A stretch of 64,000 bases of DNA, taken from positions 1 to 64,000 of the forward strand of contig CAMDNW010000006.1 of the NCBI GenBank assembly GCA_945903275.1, read 5' to 3'. Position 1 is the first letter of the stretch. Each line of letters opens with the position of its first letter. Below, piece after piece: positions 25,044-34,501 of this stretch. The position numbers were made by a program, and so were the translations under genes. Below the pieces are notes generated by a model that saw only the letters and a list, made by a program, of their open reading frames with translations, had not been told where the DNA came from and made no database searches. The DNA comes from Thermoflexus hugenholtzii JAD2 (lineage in GTDB: Bacteria > Chloroflexota > Dehalococcoidia > UBA2979).

Positions 25044-25990
25044 GAAAGCTGCCCGTTGCACTGCTCGTAGTTGTAGGCGTAATCCTCAGCATGTTCGCCA
25101 TCAGCAACCCTGTGCACGCCCAAGCTCCAGCGGACATCCGGGTCGATCTAAGTATCACAGACGTACGGCTGGGAGAGCGGTTCACCGTGGCGGTCACGAT
25201 CGCGCACGGAACGGACATGCTAGTCAATGTGGCGCCGCCCGAACGATCGGCGACGTTGCAACTCGTCGAGATACGCCCGCCGGCGCGAATGCCGGACAGC
25301 ACAGGAGTCGTGACCCGGTTCGAATACGTGCTCGCCGTGTTCGCACTCGGAGACATACGGTTACAGCCGCTACGCGTGTCATGGCTCCATGCGGACGGTG
25401 CAACTGGTTTCGCGCTCACCCATCTGCCGCCGCTCACAGTGGTGACAGCATCCGTACCGAACGACACAAACCTACGACCGCTCAAACCACAACTCGATGT
25501 CACAGGCGCGCCACCCTCATGGCAGCAGCCTGCAATCACCGCAGGGACAGCGGCGTTGACGATCGCGCTGATCGCCATCCTCGTCCTGCGGTGGCGGCAC
25601 TCTGTCGCACCACTCAACATACCGGCAATTGAGGCGTCCACCGCGGAGAGCGAGGCGCGCCAACGGCTGGATACACTCTCGGCAGAACAACCACTCACGC
25701 GCGGCGACTACGACACCTACTACGGCACGATTGCCGCAGTCGTGCGGGATTACCTCGAAGAACGATTCGAATTCGGAGCGCGCTCGCTGACAACGACCGA
25801 ACTCCAGCAGCAGATGGTGCTGCGCGGGGTAGAGCGGTGGCAGGCCCGGCTGGTCGGTGGCTTGCTGGATCGCTGCGACAGTGCGGTCTATGCGGGGAAA
25901 CATCCGGATCCAGCGTCGGCAGACCACGACCTGACCGTGGCATTCGAGATCGTCGAACTGTCGCGACCGGCGGCGGAGGCGCGAGGGTGA
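25040..25990 (+). CDS. BatD/DUF4381-like membrane protein
   Basis: A 316-residue exported membrane protein. A signal peptide occupies residues 1-28 (LPVALLVVVGVILSMFAISNPVHA, cut after AHA-like VHA). A beta-rich periplasmic or external domain follows to about 160, then one transmembrane helix (about 174-193, AGTAALTIALIAILVLRW) and a cytoplasmic helical tail (RGDYDTYYGTIAAVVRDYLEERFEFGARSLTTTELQQQM), the part typical of DUF4381/BatD-type proteins. It overlaps its neighbours by 4 and 3 bp, so the operon is translated as a unit. Confidence 0.75.
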   Translation: MRKLPVALLVVVGVILSMFAISNPVHAQAPADIRVDLSITDVRLGERFTVAVTIAHGTDMLVNVAPPERSATLQLVEIRPPARMPDSTGVVTRFEYVLAVFALGDIRLQPLRVSWLHADGATGFALTHLPPLTVVTASVPNDTNLRPLKPQLDVTGAPPSWQQPAITAGTAALTIALIAILVLRWRHSVAPLNIPAIEASTAESEARQRLDTLSAEQPLTRGDYDTYYGTIAAVVRDYLEERFEFGARSLTTTELQQQMVLRGVERWQARLVGGLLDRCDSAVYAGKHPDPASADHDLTVAFEIVELSRPAAEARG

Positions 25991-26943
25991 TCTTCGCGAC
26001 GCCGTGGCTCCTCGGCCTGTTGCCGACTGTCGCGATACTCATCGCTTGGCGGTGGTGGTGGCGGCCAAGAGCGACCACCGCACTCACTGTAACTGACATC
26101 CACCTACTCACTGCGGTACAAGGCCCGCGACTGGGTTGGCGCATCCGGATGCGGTGGGTACCGCGAGCACTGCGCGTCATCGCATTGCTTCTACTGGTAA
26201 TCGCGATCGCCCGGCCGCAACGAGGACTGGCGTTGACCTTCCTCCCCGAGCAGGGCATCGATATCGTCCTTGTCCTCGACCTGTCGGGGTCGATGTCACA
26301 GCCGACGGGTGGCCCCGGCGAGAGATCCGGAACGTCGAAACTCGAGGCCGCACGCACAGTAGTTGAGCAGTTCATCAATACACTCGAAGGCAATCGCGTA
26401 GGCCTCGTCATCTTCCAGGCGCGGTCGCTGGTGATGTCACCACTGACAGTCGACCGTGCTGCCGTGCAACGGAACGTGAAGACGCTAGAACCGGGATTAC
26501 TGCCGGACGGTACCGCGATCGGTCTCGGCATAACGGAGGGGCTGAACTTGCTCCGCACTTCCGAAGCGCGTAGCCGCGTTGTCGTGCTGCTCACGGACGG
26601 GCAGAACAACGCAGGCGAGGTGCAACCATTGCAGGCCGCACAACTCGGCAAGGCGCTTGGTATCCGTATCTATACCATCGGCTTCGTGCAGCGCGCAGGC
26701 GATGTAGACGAGACGGTGTTGCAGCGGATCGCCACAGAGACAGGCGGCTCCTACTACAACGCCTCAACACAGGAAGAACTGGGGAAGGTCTACGACGAAA
26801 TCGGTGCGCTGGAGCGCAGCTTCATCGGAGAACGGCGCTTCACGCGCTATCAGGAACTCAGTCCGTGGCTGGTCGCCGTGTCTCTCGCAATCCTCACAGC
26901 CGAGGCAGCCCTCCGTGCCAGCGTATGGCGGCGATACCCATGA
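25987..26943 (+). CDS. VWA-domain membrane protein, BatA type
   Basis: A 318-residue protein with two N-terminal spans (about 5-20 and 58-75), a VWA domain with a complete MIDAS (VLDLSGSMS near residue 97, TDG in LLTDGQNNAG) and one C-terminal span. The topology matches BatA of Bacteroides aerotolerance loci. Start GTG 25987 overlaps the upstream stop and gives MIFATPWLLGLLP; the longer frame from 25837 lies inside the upstream gene. It overlaps BatBC by 4 bp (ATGA). Confidence 0.88.
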   Translation: MIFATPWLLGLLPTVAILIAWRWWWRPRATTALTVTDIHLLTAVQGPRLGWRIRMRWVPRALRVIALLLLVIAIARPQRGLALTFLPEQGIDIVLVLDLSGSMSQPTGGPGERSGTSKLEAARTVVEQFINTLEGNRVGLVIFQARSLVMSPLTVDRAAVQRNVKTLEPGLLPDGTAIGLGITEGLNLLRTSEARSRVVVLLTDGQNNAGEVQPLQAAQLGKALGIRIYTIGFVQRAGDVDETVLQRIATETGGSYYNASTQEELGKVYDEIGALERSFIGERRFTRYQELSPWLVAVSLAILTAEAALRASVWRRYP

Positions 26944-28712
26944 ACCCAGTGACCTTCGGAGAGCCGCGCGCGCTACTGGCCCTGCTCGTTCTGATTCCGA
27001 TCGCAGCGGCGTGGGCCTACACGGCAATGCAGCGCCGGCGAGCAGACTCGGCCTACGGCGGAGCACAGACACTGCGGGTCGGATGGAATCAGCGCCGCGC
27101 CCAGCTACACGGGGTGCTGGTCATCGCGTCAGTTGTGTGCGCCGCAATCGCAATGGCGCGGCCGCAGTGGGGAACTGCAGACTCGCTCGTGCAGCGCACC
27201 GGCAGCGATATAGTGATCGTCCTCGACATCTCCCGGTCGATGCTCGCAACAGACGTACTGCCATCACGGGCGGCGGCGATCGATGGGGGGCTGCAAACCA
27301 TGCTCGAATACCTCGGCGGAGACCGGGTGGCTCTCGTGACGTTCGGCGGCACAGCGTTTCCCAGATCCCCCCTCACCCTCGACCTCGACGCCATCCGCGA
27401 CCTTGTGAGCCGGTCGCAACGCGAGAGCGCGCTCGTGCGGCCTGGCTCAGACATCGGCACAGCCATCAACGAGGCGTTACGCCTATTGGACGTGCCTGAC
27501 CGCGCGCGCGCGCAAGTGATCGTGCTGATCTCAGACGGCGAAGAAGTGCTCAGTGCCGGAGCAGCCTCGAACGTCACAGCATCTATCGAGGCTGCGAAAC
27601 GGGATGGCGTGCGCATCCACACCATCACCGCGGGCACCGAACAAGGCGCAGCCGTGCCCGGAGGTGAGGGCGTGCGACCGGGGCCAACGCCGGTGATCAG
27701 CCGCGCCGACCGGGCGCTGATGATGCGTATCGCTACCGAAGCAGGCGGTACCGCCCGCGATGTTCGCGCGTTGCCGGGGCTCGCCGTTGAGTTCTCACGA
27801 CTACAGCAATCACAGTTCGATTCCGGCACCGAGCGCATTCCCACCGAGCGGTTCCAGTGGCTGCTCGGCATCGGTCTGGTGCTGCTATTAGCGCAGACGT
27901 TACTCGCCGAGGCGAGCGCGCCAGCCACAACCCATGTACGTACTGGCAGCCGGCGCGTGCTCGGCATCGCGATGCTGTTCGGGAGCATTGTCGTAACAGG
28001 ATGCAGCGGCACGGATGCGTACCAGCGAGTGACCACCGGAAATAGCGCGTTCGAGCGTAGACAGTTCGAACAGGCGCTTGCGGCATATAACGAGGCGAAA
28101 CAGATCACGCCGGACGACGCAGCCGTCGACTACAACATCGCCAACGCCCTCCACCGCCTCGAACGCTACGAGGAGGCAGCGGCTGCGGCCAAGACGGCAG
28201 CGACCTCGGCCAAGGAAGGCAGTCTGTTCGCGCACGCCACCTACACGATTGGGAACAGTGCGTTCCGCCGAAGCGCCCTCACCGAGGCTCGCGAAGCCTA
28301 TGTCGCCGTGCTGCAACGCGACCCGCAGGATGACGACGCGCGGCATAACTTCGAGATTGTCCTCCGTGCGCTCAATGCGCAGACCCCCGCACCACCACCC
28401 AACGGCGCTGAGCAGCCAAGACAGCCCGCACCAGGGATAGGGGCGCCGCCACCCCGAGCGATACCGCAGCCCGGCACGCCTCAGCCGGGTGCCGCCCCGG
28501 GCGGGCCGGGACAACCCGGAACACAACCGAGTACCGGAGGCTCAACAACCGAGGCCAAGGCGATCGGCGACCTCGAGCGCATCCTGGGCGAACTCGGCGA
28601 GGCTGTGACTGCGGAAGAGGCAGTCCGCGTACTCGACGCCGTGCGGGCAGCCAGCGAACGCGGAGTGCTCCGCCCCAACACACCGGGGATGCAGGATCCG
28701 AACGACCGCTAG
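26940..28712 (+). CDS. BatB-BatC fusion: VWA membrane protein with TPR domain
   Basis: A 590-residue protein. Residues 1-345 match BatB: spans at 8-28 and 57-73, MIDAS VLDISRSML (Asp96), LISDGEEV, and a further span near 330-348. Residues 356-480 contain TPR repeats (NSAFERRQFEQALAAYNEAKQITPDDAAVDYNIANALHRLERYEEA), as in BatC. A Pro/Gly/Gln-rich linker and a short helical end follow. At the junction, LFGSIVVTGC (Cys355) is a lipobox-like segment that would be the signal of a separate BatC. The last codons overlap the convergent transglutaminase gene by 4 bp. Confidence 0.88.
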   Translation: MNPVTFGEPRALLALLVLIPIAAAWAYTAMQRRRADSAYGGAQTLRVGWNQRRAQLHGVLVIASVVCAAIAMARPQWGTADSLVQRTGSDIVIVLDISRSMLATDVLPSRAAAIDGGLQTMLEYLGGDRVALVTFGGTAFPRSPLTLDLDAIRDLVSRSQRESALVRPGSDIGTAINEALRLLDVPDRARAQVIVLISDGEEVLSAGAASNVTASIEAAKRDGVRIHTITAGTEQGAAVPGGEGVRPGPTPVISRADRALMMRIATEAGGTARDVRALPGLAVEFSRLQQSQFDSGTERIPTERFQWLLGIGLVLLLAQTLLAEASAPATTHVRTGSRRVLGIAMLFGSIVVTGCSGTDAYQRVTTGNSAFERRQFEQALAAYNEAKQITPDDAAVDYNIANALHRLERYEEAAAAAKTAATSAKEGSLFAHATYTIGNSAFRRSALTEAREAYVAVLQRDPQDDDARHNFEIVLRALNAQTPAPPPNGAEQPRQPAPGIGAPPPRAIPQPGTPQPGAAPGGPGQPGTQPSTGGSTTEAKAIGDLERILGELGEAVTAEEAVRVLDAVRAASERGVLRPNTPGMQDPNDR

Positions 28713-31069
28713 CGACGGCCCAAGCCGAAGAAGCGGCGCACCAGACGGCGGGTCAGCCGTGACCGCGCATCCACGTAGAGCGCGGCCATCTGATTGGCCT
28801 CCTCCTCGGTCTCAGTCATTGCCCGCCCGCCGTAGCGCTCAACGACGTACGCGTGGGCCAGCGGCGCAAGGTCGATCGGCGGACGGGCGAGAGCGGTGTT
28901 TAGTAAGGCCGCTTCTTCAAACGGTGTGCGGTCGCGCCGGACAGTGACGCCTGCCCATCCTGCCAATGTCTGCACTTTTGCCCACCGCTGCGACGCATCG
29001 GAAAGTCCGCGGAACATCGCGGTCCAGACGATACGACCCACAACGAACGCCGAGACGACGGCGAGCGAGGCGACAAACAGCCATGTCCCGGCCTTCGCTA
29101 GGATTCCGGCCAGCTCGCCGCCGGCCTCTTCTCCCAGGCTCGCGCTGGGTTCAATGAATTCTTCCTCAAGCAACAGATCATTAGGCAACAACCCTAGATC
29201 GAGGGCATTCGCCTCCGGAGTCGCCAGATCATCAGGGTTGCCAATGCGCGGGATCAGCGCACGCGAGGGCGTAGGGTTGAAGTCAACCCAGCCAGAGCCG
29301 GGGAAATAGACCTGTGGCCACACCCACGAGTTCTGGTCGGTGACCTTGAACTCCTTGGTGACGGGATCGCGCTCACCCACCTCCATCGCGAACCCGACAG
29401 CGACCCGTGCAGGCACGTTCATCGCGCGAAGCAGCACAACCATCGACGACGCGAAGTAGTCCGAGTAGCCCCGCTTGGCATCGAAGAGGAAGTACTTAAC
29501 CGCGTCCTCACGCTGGGAGCGAGTACCGACCTCTAGCGAATAGACGTAGTTCGTCCGCAGGTAGTCCTCGACCTTGGTCGCAAGCTTGTACGGGATGCGC
29601 TCTTCACCAGCGATCTGCCGGGCAAGCGCGCGTACCTCCGGAGGAAGGTCAGCGAGAAGCTGCAGGTACCGGTCGCGCATCCAGGGGGCGTAGTCAGTGC
29701 TCGATGTGAGCAGGCGGTCGATGCTAGCCGCCGTGACGGTGCCGACAGTCTGGTACTGATCGCCCTTCTCCATTGGCGTTGCCGGTTCGAGGCCCACGAG
29801 ATCCTCGGGCGCGCCGCCACTGACCATGCGCGCTCCAACGCTCGCGGCGAGCGGCTCGCCGAACGAGAAGAGCCTCCGCCGCGCTGGCACTTCATCTAGC
29901 CGGATCGAGCCCAGCACCGGTTGCCGCGCCTGCGCGCGCGTCTGTTGGGTGCCGAACGAGGCGGTCTCCACGGTGGTGCCCAGCAGCGGCCGTGTCGTGA
30001 ACGAACCTTGCTTCCAGCCGTAACCAGTGTACTGGTCGTACACCGCACCACGCAGGTACAGCACCGCCGGAGCGTCATCGCCAACACTCACCCCCAACAG
30101 TGGAGCTGAGCCGAGGCCAACCGACCCCTGCAGCGGAAGCGCACTCTCAAAGCGATGCAGGCCGAGCGACTGTTTAGAACCAACGCCGATGAACAGCTGG
30201 CCGATCCGGTCGACGCGCTGCGAAACCGGCGTGAGCGCCCACGACCAGGCACTCGCGAACGGCCCCCAGTGATTCGCCGTAGGGATCATCCATGCGACAA
30301 CGATAAGGAAAATACCAACCCACGTCGCAAGGTTGAGCACTTCGAGAGACAGGAGTGACGGTGTAACAGCGGCTTCAGACGGTGCCGTTGTCCATCGCTC
30401 GATGGTACGCAGCAGGTGAACGCGCGCGAACAAAAGGATCGCAGCGAAGAGGAATATGACCAACTCCGCAGCGGGCTGTCCCGGTAAATACGAGATGTTC
30501 GTCAGCAGTGCGATCGACCCGGGGACAAGCGCCAGCCAGGGATTCCGCCAACGGGCAACCGACCAGGCGGCGAGGTAGGCGAGCAGCCACGCCCCAAAGA
30601 CCACCATGAGCACGAAGGGCAACGGATCGGTAGAAAAGTCGCCCTTCAGGAGCGCCTGGCCCCACGCTGCATTCCGCGCATACAACTCTTCCCAGCGGTC
30701 GCGAATGCCATCTGGCAGGCCGGGTGCGATACGAAGCGACCGCAGCACCATGCTCAGCACAACGGCAACACCCGCGATGATGCCCGGCGGATGGAGCAAC
30801 CACCCGGAAACGCGAGTGCGCGCAAGCACCCAACCGGAAACGAGCCCGACGATAGCGGCGTTCGAGAGCGAGGGCATCTCGACCACCCAGTTCGCACGCT
30901 CGATGGAAGCCACAACTGCAGCAAGCGCCACATACGTGAGGAAGAACGTCAGCAGTTCCTCACCAGCGTTCAGCCATACACGCCAGCGCCCGGACAGGAA
31001 CGGGGCAGGCGCATCTGAGTCCGGTGTGCGGCGGCCAAACATCTGATCCCAACTGACACGCATCGCCAT
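28709..31069 (-). CDS. Transglutaminase-like membrane protein with substituted active site
   Basis: A 786-residue TgpA-type protein: about six N-terminal membrane spans (to about 270), an external transglutaminase-like domain (about 470-605), a further span near 660 and a cytoplasmic tail. The fold signature is clear (DYFASSMVVLLRAMNVPARVAVGF, WPQVYFPGSGWVDFNPTP). The catalytic Cys position is Ser536 (RGYSDYF, family RGYCDYF) and the His position is Asn580 (DQNSWVW, family HAW or HSW). The third position is Asn598. Enzyme activity is therefore unlikely. It is last in the minus-strand MoxR-DUF58 operon; ATG overlaps the DUF58 stop. Confidence 0.88.
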   Translation of the reverse strand: MAMRVSWDQMFGRRTPDSDAPAPFLSGRWRVWLNAGEELLTFFLTYVALAAVVASIERANWVVEMPSLSNAAIVGLVSGWVLARTRVSGWLLHPPGIIAGVAVVLSMVLRSLRIAPGLPDGIRDRWEELYARNAAWGQALLKGDFSTDPLPFVLMVVFGAWLLAYLAAWSVARWRNPWLALVPGSIALLTNISYLPGQPAAELVIFLFAAILLFARVHLLRTIERWTTAPSEAAVTPSLLSLEVLNLATWVGIFLIVVAWMIPTANHWGPFASAWSWALTPVSQRVDRIGQLFIGVGSKQSLGLHRFESALPLQGSVGLGSAPLLGVSVGDDAPAVLYLRGAVYDQYTGYGWKQGSFTTRPLLGTTVETASFGTQQTRAQARQPVLGSIRLDEVPARRRLFSFGEPLAASVGARMVSGGAPEDLVGLEPATPMEKGDQYQTVGTVTAASIDRLLTSSTDYAPWMRDRYLQLLADLPPEVRALARQIAGEERIPYKLATKVEDYLRTNYVYSLEVGTRSQREDAVKYFLFDAKRGYSDYFASSMVVLLRAMNVPARVAVGFAMEVGERDPVTKEFKVTDQNSWVWPQVYFPGSGWVDFNPTPSRALIPRIGNPDDLATPEANALDLGLLPNDLLLEEEFIEPSASLGEEAGGELAGILAKAGTWLFVASLAVVSAFVVGRIVWTAMFRGLSDASQRWAKVQTLAGWAGVTVRRDRTPFEEAALLNTALARPPIDLAPLAHAYVVERYGGRAMTETEEEANQMAALYVDARSRLTRRLVRRFFGLGRR

Positions 31070-32325
31070 CAGTGGCGCTCTTCAGCAGCAGCAGCCTCAG
31101 CACCAGTGGAGAGGACCTGCCCGACATCGTCTGAACGCTTGATCATGTACGTATAGATGCCACCTGCAGCGAGCGTGCCGTAGACGCCGAGAGCGCTTTC
31201 TGCCTCGTCGAACGTCTCAGCTTCAAGCAGTACAGCCGCGACTTTCACACCCCGCGAAGCGAGACCCATGAGCGTGAGTGCCCATGCGTCGTCGGTCGAT
31301 GACGTGATGACCACCAGTGTCGTATGCCGGCCAAACCGCCGAGACTCCTCGACCAACAGGCTCTCCAGCGAAACATCGCCGGTAGCACGGGCGAGCGCGA
31401 GCGATTCGAGGATGCGCGTGTAATGGTTCATTCCGCGATCGGGTTCGTCGACTCTGAGGTCTTCACCGAACGAGAGGAACCCCACTGTGCGGTTTGCCTG
31501 AATGAAATAGCGGGCGATGGCTGCGCCAATCTTGACGGCCGCTTCCTCCGTACTGTCATCGCCCTCGCCCGCCTGCACCGAAGCCTGCAAATCGAGCACG
31601 ATCCAGATGTCCGATGCCGGGTCAAGTTCGAACAGTTTCACCATCAGGTTGCCCGTGCGGGCGGTCGCAGGCCAATGGATACGATTATATGAGTCGCCCG
31701 GTTCGTAGCCGCGAAGGCCAGCCACGTTGGGTGTCACGTTGTGCGTACGGCGCCGGAAGCGGCCATCACCGGGCAGGTTCGCGGGAGGGATATAGAAGTT
31801 GGGGAGCTCCGGAGCACTCGGATAGACGAGGATCGGCACTATCGAACCAAAGACGCGAGTGAACCGGAAGAAGCCGAACGGATCGGTCGCGGTGACCGTC
31901 ACCGGGCCAAGTTCATATAGGCCCCGGCGCGTGGTGGGCGTCTCGTACCGCCAGACCTGCACCGCACGGCCACCCAACGTCATCACCCGGCGCGTAGCGT
32001 GACGAGGCAGTGTCGAACGATCTTCCACCTCCAGCCACACTTTCGGGAGCCGTGAGGTGGAACGGAGCACGATGCGGCCCTCGACCAGTTGGCCCTGCGC
32101 GACGCGCTGCGTGCGGCGGATGACTTCAACATCCAGATCCTCAATCATCGAGCGCGTCCAGAGATACACAAGCGGAATTACGAGGACGAGCAGATACGCA
32201 AGCCGGAACAGCAACCAGAAGCCGGTCGCGAAGCCACCGATAAAACAGATGACGGCGACCACTACGGCCGCTGTGACGTTCGGATACCGCTGTGCCCCGC
32301 GCCAGAGGCGACCGAGGCCGGTCAT
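31069..32325 (-). CDS. DUF58 membrane protein
   Basis: A 418-residue protein with two N-terminal spans (about 16-32 and 33-52) and a cytoplasmic DUF58 domain (TPNVAGLRGYEPGDSYNRIHWPATARTGNLMVKLFELDPASDIWIVLDL, about 195-245). Its VWA-like part lacks a clean MIDAS: LDLQASVQ replaces DxSxS. It is the middle gene of the MoxR-DUF58-transglutaminase operon, 3 bp after MoxR and overlapping the next gene by 1-4 bp. In this set the membrane form of DUF58 goes with the transglutaminase-like protein. Confidence 0.88.
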   Translation of the reverse strand: MTGLGRLWRGAQRYPNVTAAVVVAVICFIGGFATGFWLLFRLAYLLVLVIPLVYLWTRSMIEDLDVEVIRRTQRVAQGQLVEGRIVLRSTSRLPKVWLEVEDRSTLPRHATRRVMTLGGRAVQVWRYETPTTRRGLYELGPVTVTATDPFGFFRFTRVFGSIVPILVYPSAPELPNFYIPPANLPGDGRFRRRTHNVTPNVAGLRGYEPGDSYNRIHWPATARTGNLMVKLFELDPASDIWIVLDLQASVQAGEGDDSTEEAAVKIGAAIARYFIQANRTVGFLSFGEDLRVDEPDRGMNHYTRILESLALARATGDVSLESLLVEESRRFGRHTTLVVITSSTDDAWALTLMGLASRGVKVAAVLLEAETFDEAESALGVYGTLAAGGIYTYMIKRSDDVGQVLSTGAEAAAAEERH

Positions 32326-32328
32326 GAC

Positions 32329-33285
32329 TCAGGCGCCGCCGCGTGCGCGTGCGCCTGGCACAGGGACACGACCAATGCATTCGTCGATGATCTGCGCGCT
32401 TTCGATATTCCGGACGCGCGCACCGGGACTCACGATCACGCGGTGGCCGAGCGTGGGATACGCGAGCAACTTGATATCGTCCGGCTGGACAAAATCGCGG
32501 CCTTCAAGCATGGCGTACGACTGTGCGGCGCGCATGAGCGCGAGAGAGCCCCGCGGCGAAGCGCCAAGGTACACACTCTCATGCTCACGAGTCGCGTTCA
32601 CCAGCGTGACGATGTACTGCTTCACCAGTGCGTCCACGTATATCTCACGCACCGCACTCTGGAGTTCAAGCAATTCTGCAGCAGACGCCACCTGATCGAG
32701 CGAATCGATTGGGTGCGCGGACTGCTGAGCATCCATGATCAACACTTCGTCGGTCGGCGATGGGTAGCCAAGATGCACGCGCATCAGAAAGCGATCCAGT
32801 TGCGCCTCAGGCAGCGGGAACGTGCCTTCATACTCGATGGGGTTCTGAGTGGCCATCACCATGAACGGCTCAGTAATGGGATGCGTGATGCCATCCACAG
32901 TGACTTGGCGCTCTTCCATCGCTTCCAGCAGTGCTGACTGCGTCTTGGGCGTAGCGCGGTTGATTTCATCGGTCAGCACAACCTGAGCCATGATTGGCCC
33001 GGGGCGAAACTCAAAGTCGCGAGTGGCCGGGTTGAAAATCGACACGCCCGTCACATCGGATGGCAACAGGTCGGGAGTGAACTGGATGCGCTGAAACAGG
33101 CACCCGGTCGAACGGGCAAGGGCCCGCGCGAGCATAGTTTTTCCAACGCCAGGGACATCCTCGATGAGCAGATGGCCACGAGAGAGCAGGCAGACGAGCG
33201 CCAGTCTAGTCTCGAAGGATTTACCAAAAATGACACAATCAACATTCGCAAGGATGCGCTCTGCGGCGATCCGGGGGTCTAGCAC
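32329..33285 (-). CDS. MoxR family AAA ATPase (second copy)
   Basis: A 318-residue MoxR ATPase. Walker A is [15 protein letters not shown], Walker [28 protein letters not shown], sensor 1 [28 protein letters not shown], and the lid [33 protein letters not shown] start at GTG 33285, which has AGGAGG 5-6 bases upstream and gives [15 protein letters not shown]; the same frame runs open to 33810 only because it shadows the divergent M23 gene. It differs from the plus-strand MoxR in its Walker A (GVGKT, not GLAKT). Confidence 0.92.
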   Translation of the reverse strand: MLDPRIAAERILANVDCVIFGKSFETRLALVCLLSRGHLLIEDVPGVGKTMLARALARSTGCLFQRIQFTPDLLPSDVTGVSIFNPATRDFEFRPGPIMAQVVLTDEINRATPKTQSALLEAMEERQVTVDGITHPITEPFMVMATQNPIEYEGTFPLPEAQLDRFLMRVHLGYPSPTDEVLIMDAQQSAHPIDSLDQVASAAELLELQSAVREIYVDALVKQYIVTLVNATREHESVYLGASPRGSLALMRAAQSYAMLEGRDFVQPDDIKLLAYPTLGHRVIVSPGARVRNIESAQIIDECIGRVPVPGARARGGA

Positions 33286-33343
33286 GCGGCCCTCCTGTCG
33301 AGGCTGCGCAGAGTGTGGGAGACCCGCTATGCGGCGGGCGCAC

Positions 33344-33352
33344 AGTATAGCA
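33344..33352 (-). promoter_or_regulatory. Extended -10 of the minus-strand MoxR operon
   Basis: On the minus strand TGCTATACT (33352-33344) is an extended -10, about 58 bases before the GTG at 33285. The divergent M23 gene has its own -10 at 33394-33399. Confidence 0.5.
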
Positions 33353-33393
33353 ACGCAATGTGACCGCAAGCGGATCGTCAGCAAAACCGCCAG

Positions 33394-33399
33394 TACGAT
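33394..33399 (+). promoter_or_regulatory. -10 box of the M23 peptidase gene
   Basis: TACGAT, 28 bases before ATG 33428. It leaves a short leader with an AGGAGG ribosome binding site. Confidence 0.4.
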
Positions 33400-33427
33400 A
33401 GACATACAAACCTCAAGGAGGCCGCGT

Positions 33428-34501
33428 ATGCGACGCCCACCCCCTGATAGACGCCCCCCACAGGCACGCTGGCCTCGCCGGCGAGTGCTGCAATTGGCGG
33501 CTGGTGCGGCCGGAGCCCTCCCGGTAATCGTGTTCTTCGCCACCCGCGGCGGACCCAGCGATGACCCACTGCTCGTGACGACACCCGGTACAGAGGGCAG
33601 TCCCGTCCCAACAGGGACACCAACCGTCACGCAGAGTCCAACCCCAACCGTGCGCCCGCCCACTACACCAGCGTCACCACGCCCGTCACCGGTCGCCACG
33701 GCGCTCACAGTGCAGTTCGAGCCACCTGAAGTCGGCACCGGCGAGGCAATGCGAGTCATCGCACAGGCGGAGGGCGCGGCCAGCGGCACGGTGCAGTTCA
33801 ACGGTGCCACGTACCTAATGGCGCCGCTCGGAGACGGGCAGTTCTGGACAGTCGTTGCCGCGCCGCTGGGTCAGGGGCCGGGGACACGCCCGCTCGTGAT
33901 AACCGTGCGAAACACGGCTGGCGCAGTCGTAGGCACAAACACCACGCAGACGGCGGTCGTGACTGTCGACCGACCGGTGCAGTATCTCCAAGCGACGGCA
34001 GAACAGGTCTCCGTCCTGACTGCGGACGCGCAGGCCAGAGAAGACATGCTGCGGGCGCAGCACTTCTCAGCCTTCGACCGCGCCCCGCAATGGCGCGGAT
34101 TCTTCGAGCGTCCCACACCGGGCAAAATTTCAACGTACTTCGGGCAGGGGCGATCGATCAACGGAGGACCGGTAGGCGGGGTTCACTCGGGCGTCGATTT
34201 CGCCGATGACCACGGGACGAGTGTGCGCTTACCGGCGGCGGGCCGCATCGACTGGGTCAGCGAGATGCCGATCCGCGGGAACTCGGTAATCGTCGATCAC
34301 GGCGGTGGGGTGAAAAGCGGCTACCACCATCTGAGCACGGTGAGCGTAGTGGTTGGCGACGCAGTTCTCCCGGCGGGCACACCGCTCGGCGCGGTGGGCA
34401 TGACCGGGTTCGCAACCGGCCCGCACCTCCATTGGGAAGTGACTGTGACCGGCACCAACGTCGATCCGATGACGTGGCTTACAACCAGGTTTGCGCCCTG
34501 A
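33428..34501 (+). CDS. M23 family metallopeptidase (LytM type), exported
   Basis: A 357-residue envelope protein. An Arg-rich start ([18 protein letters not shown]) leads into a hydrophobic segment (about 20-37) that acts as signal or anchor; the RR pair is suggestive of, but does not match, a Tat motif. A Thr/Pro linker (about 45-85), a beta-rich domain and the C-terminal M23 domain follow. Zinc ligands are seen in HSGVDF (HxxxD) and GPHLHWEV. It would cut peptidoglycan cross-links. ATG 33428 has AGGAGG 6 bases before it. Its 3' end overlaps rsmE by 23 bp. Confidence 0.9.
   Translation: MRRPPPDRRPPQARWPRRRVLQLAAGAAGALPVIVFFATRGGPSDDPLLVTTPGTEGSPVPTGTPTVTQSPTPTVRPPTTPASPRPSPVATALTVQFEPPEVGTGEAMRVIAQAEGAASGTVQFNGATYLMAPLGDGQFWTVVAAPLGQGPGTRPLVITVRNTAGAVVGTNTTQTAVVTVDRPVQYLQATAEQVSVLTADAQAREDMLRAQHFSAFDRAPQWRGFFERPTPGKISTYFGQGRSINGGPVGGVHSGVDFADDHGTSVRLPAAGRIDWVSEMPIRGNSVIVDHGGGVKSGYHHLSTVSVVVGDAVLPAGTPLGAVGMTGFATGPHLHWEVTVTGTNVDPMTWLTTRFAP

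Noticed and set aside
33285-33810. 525-bp N-terminal extension of the second MoxR frame
   Set aside because: It mirrors the divergent M23 gene; AGGAGG before GTG 33285 decides the start.
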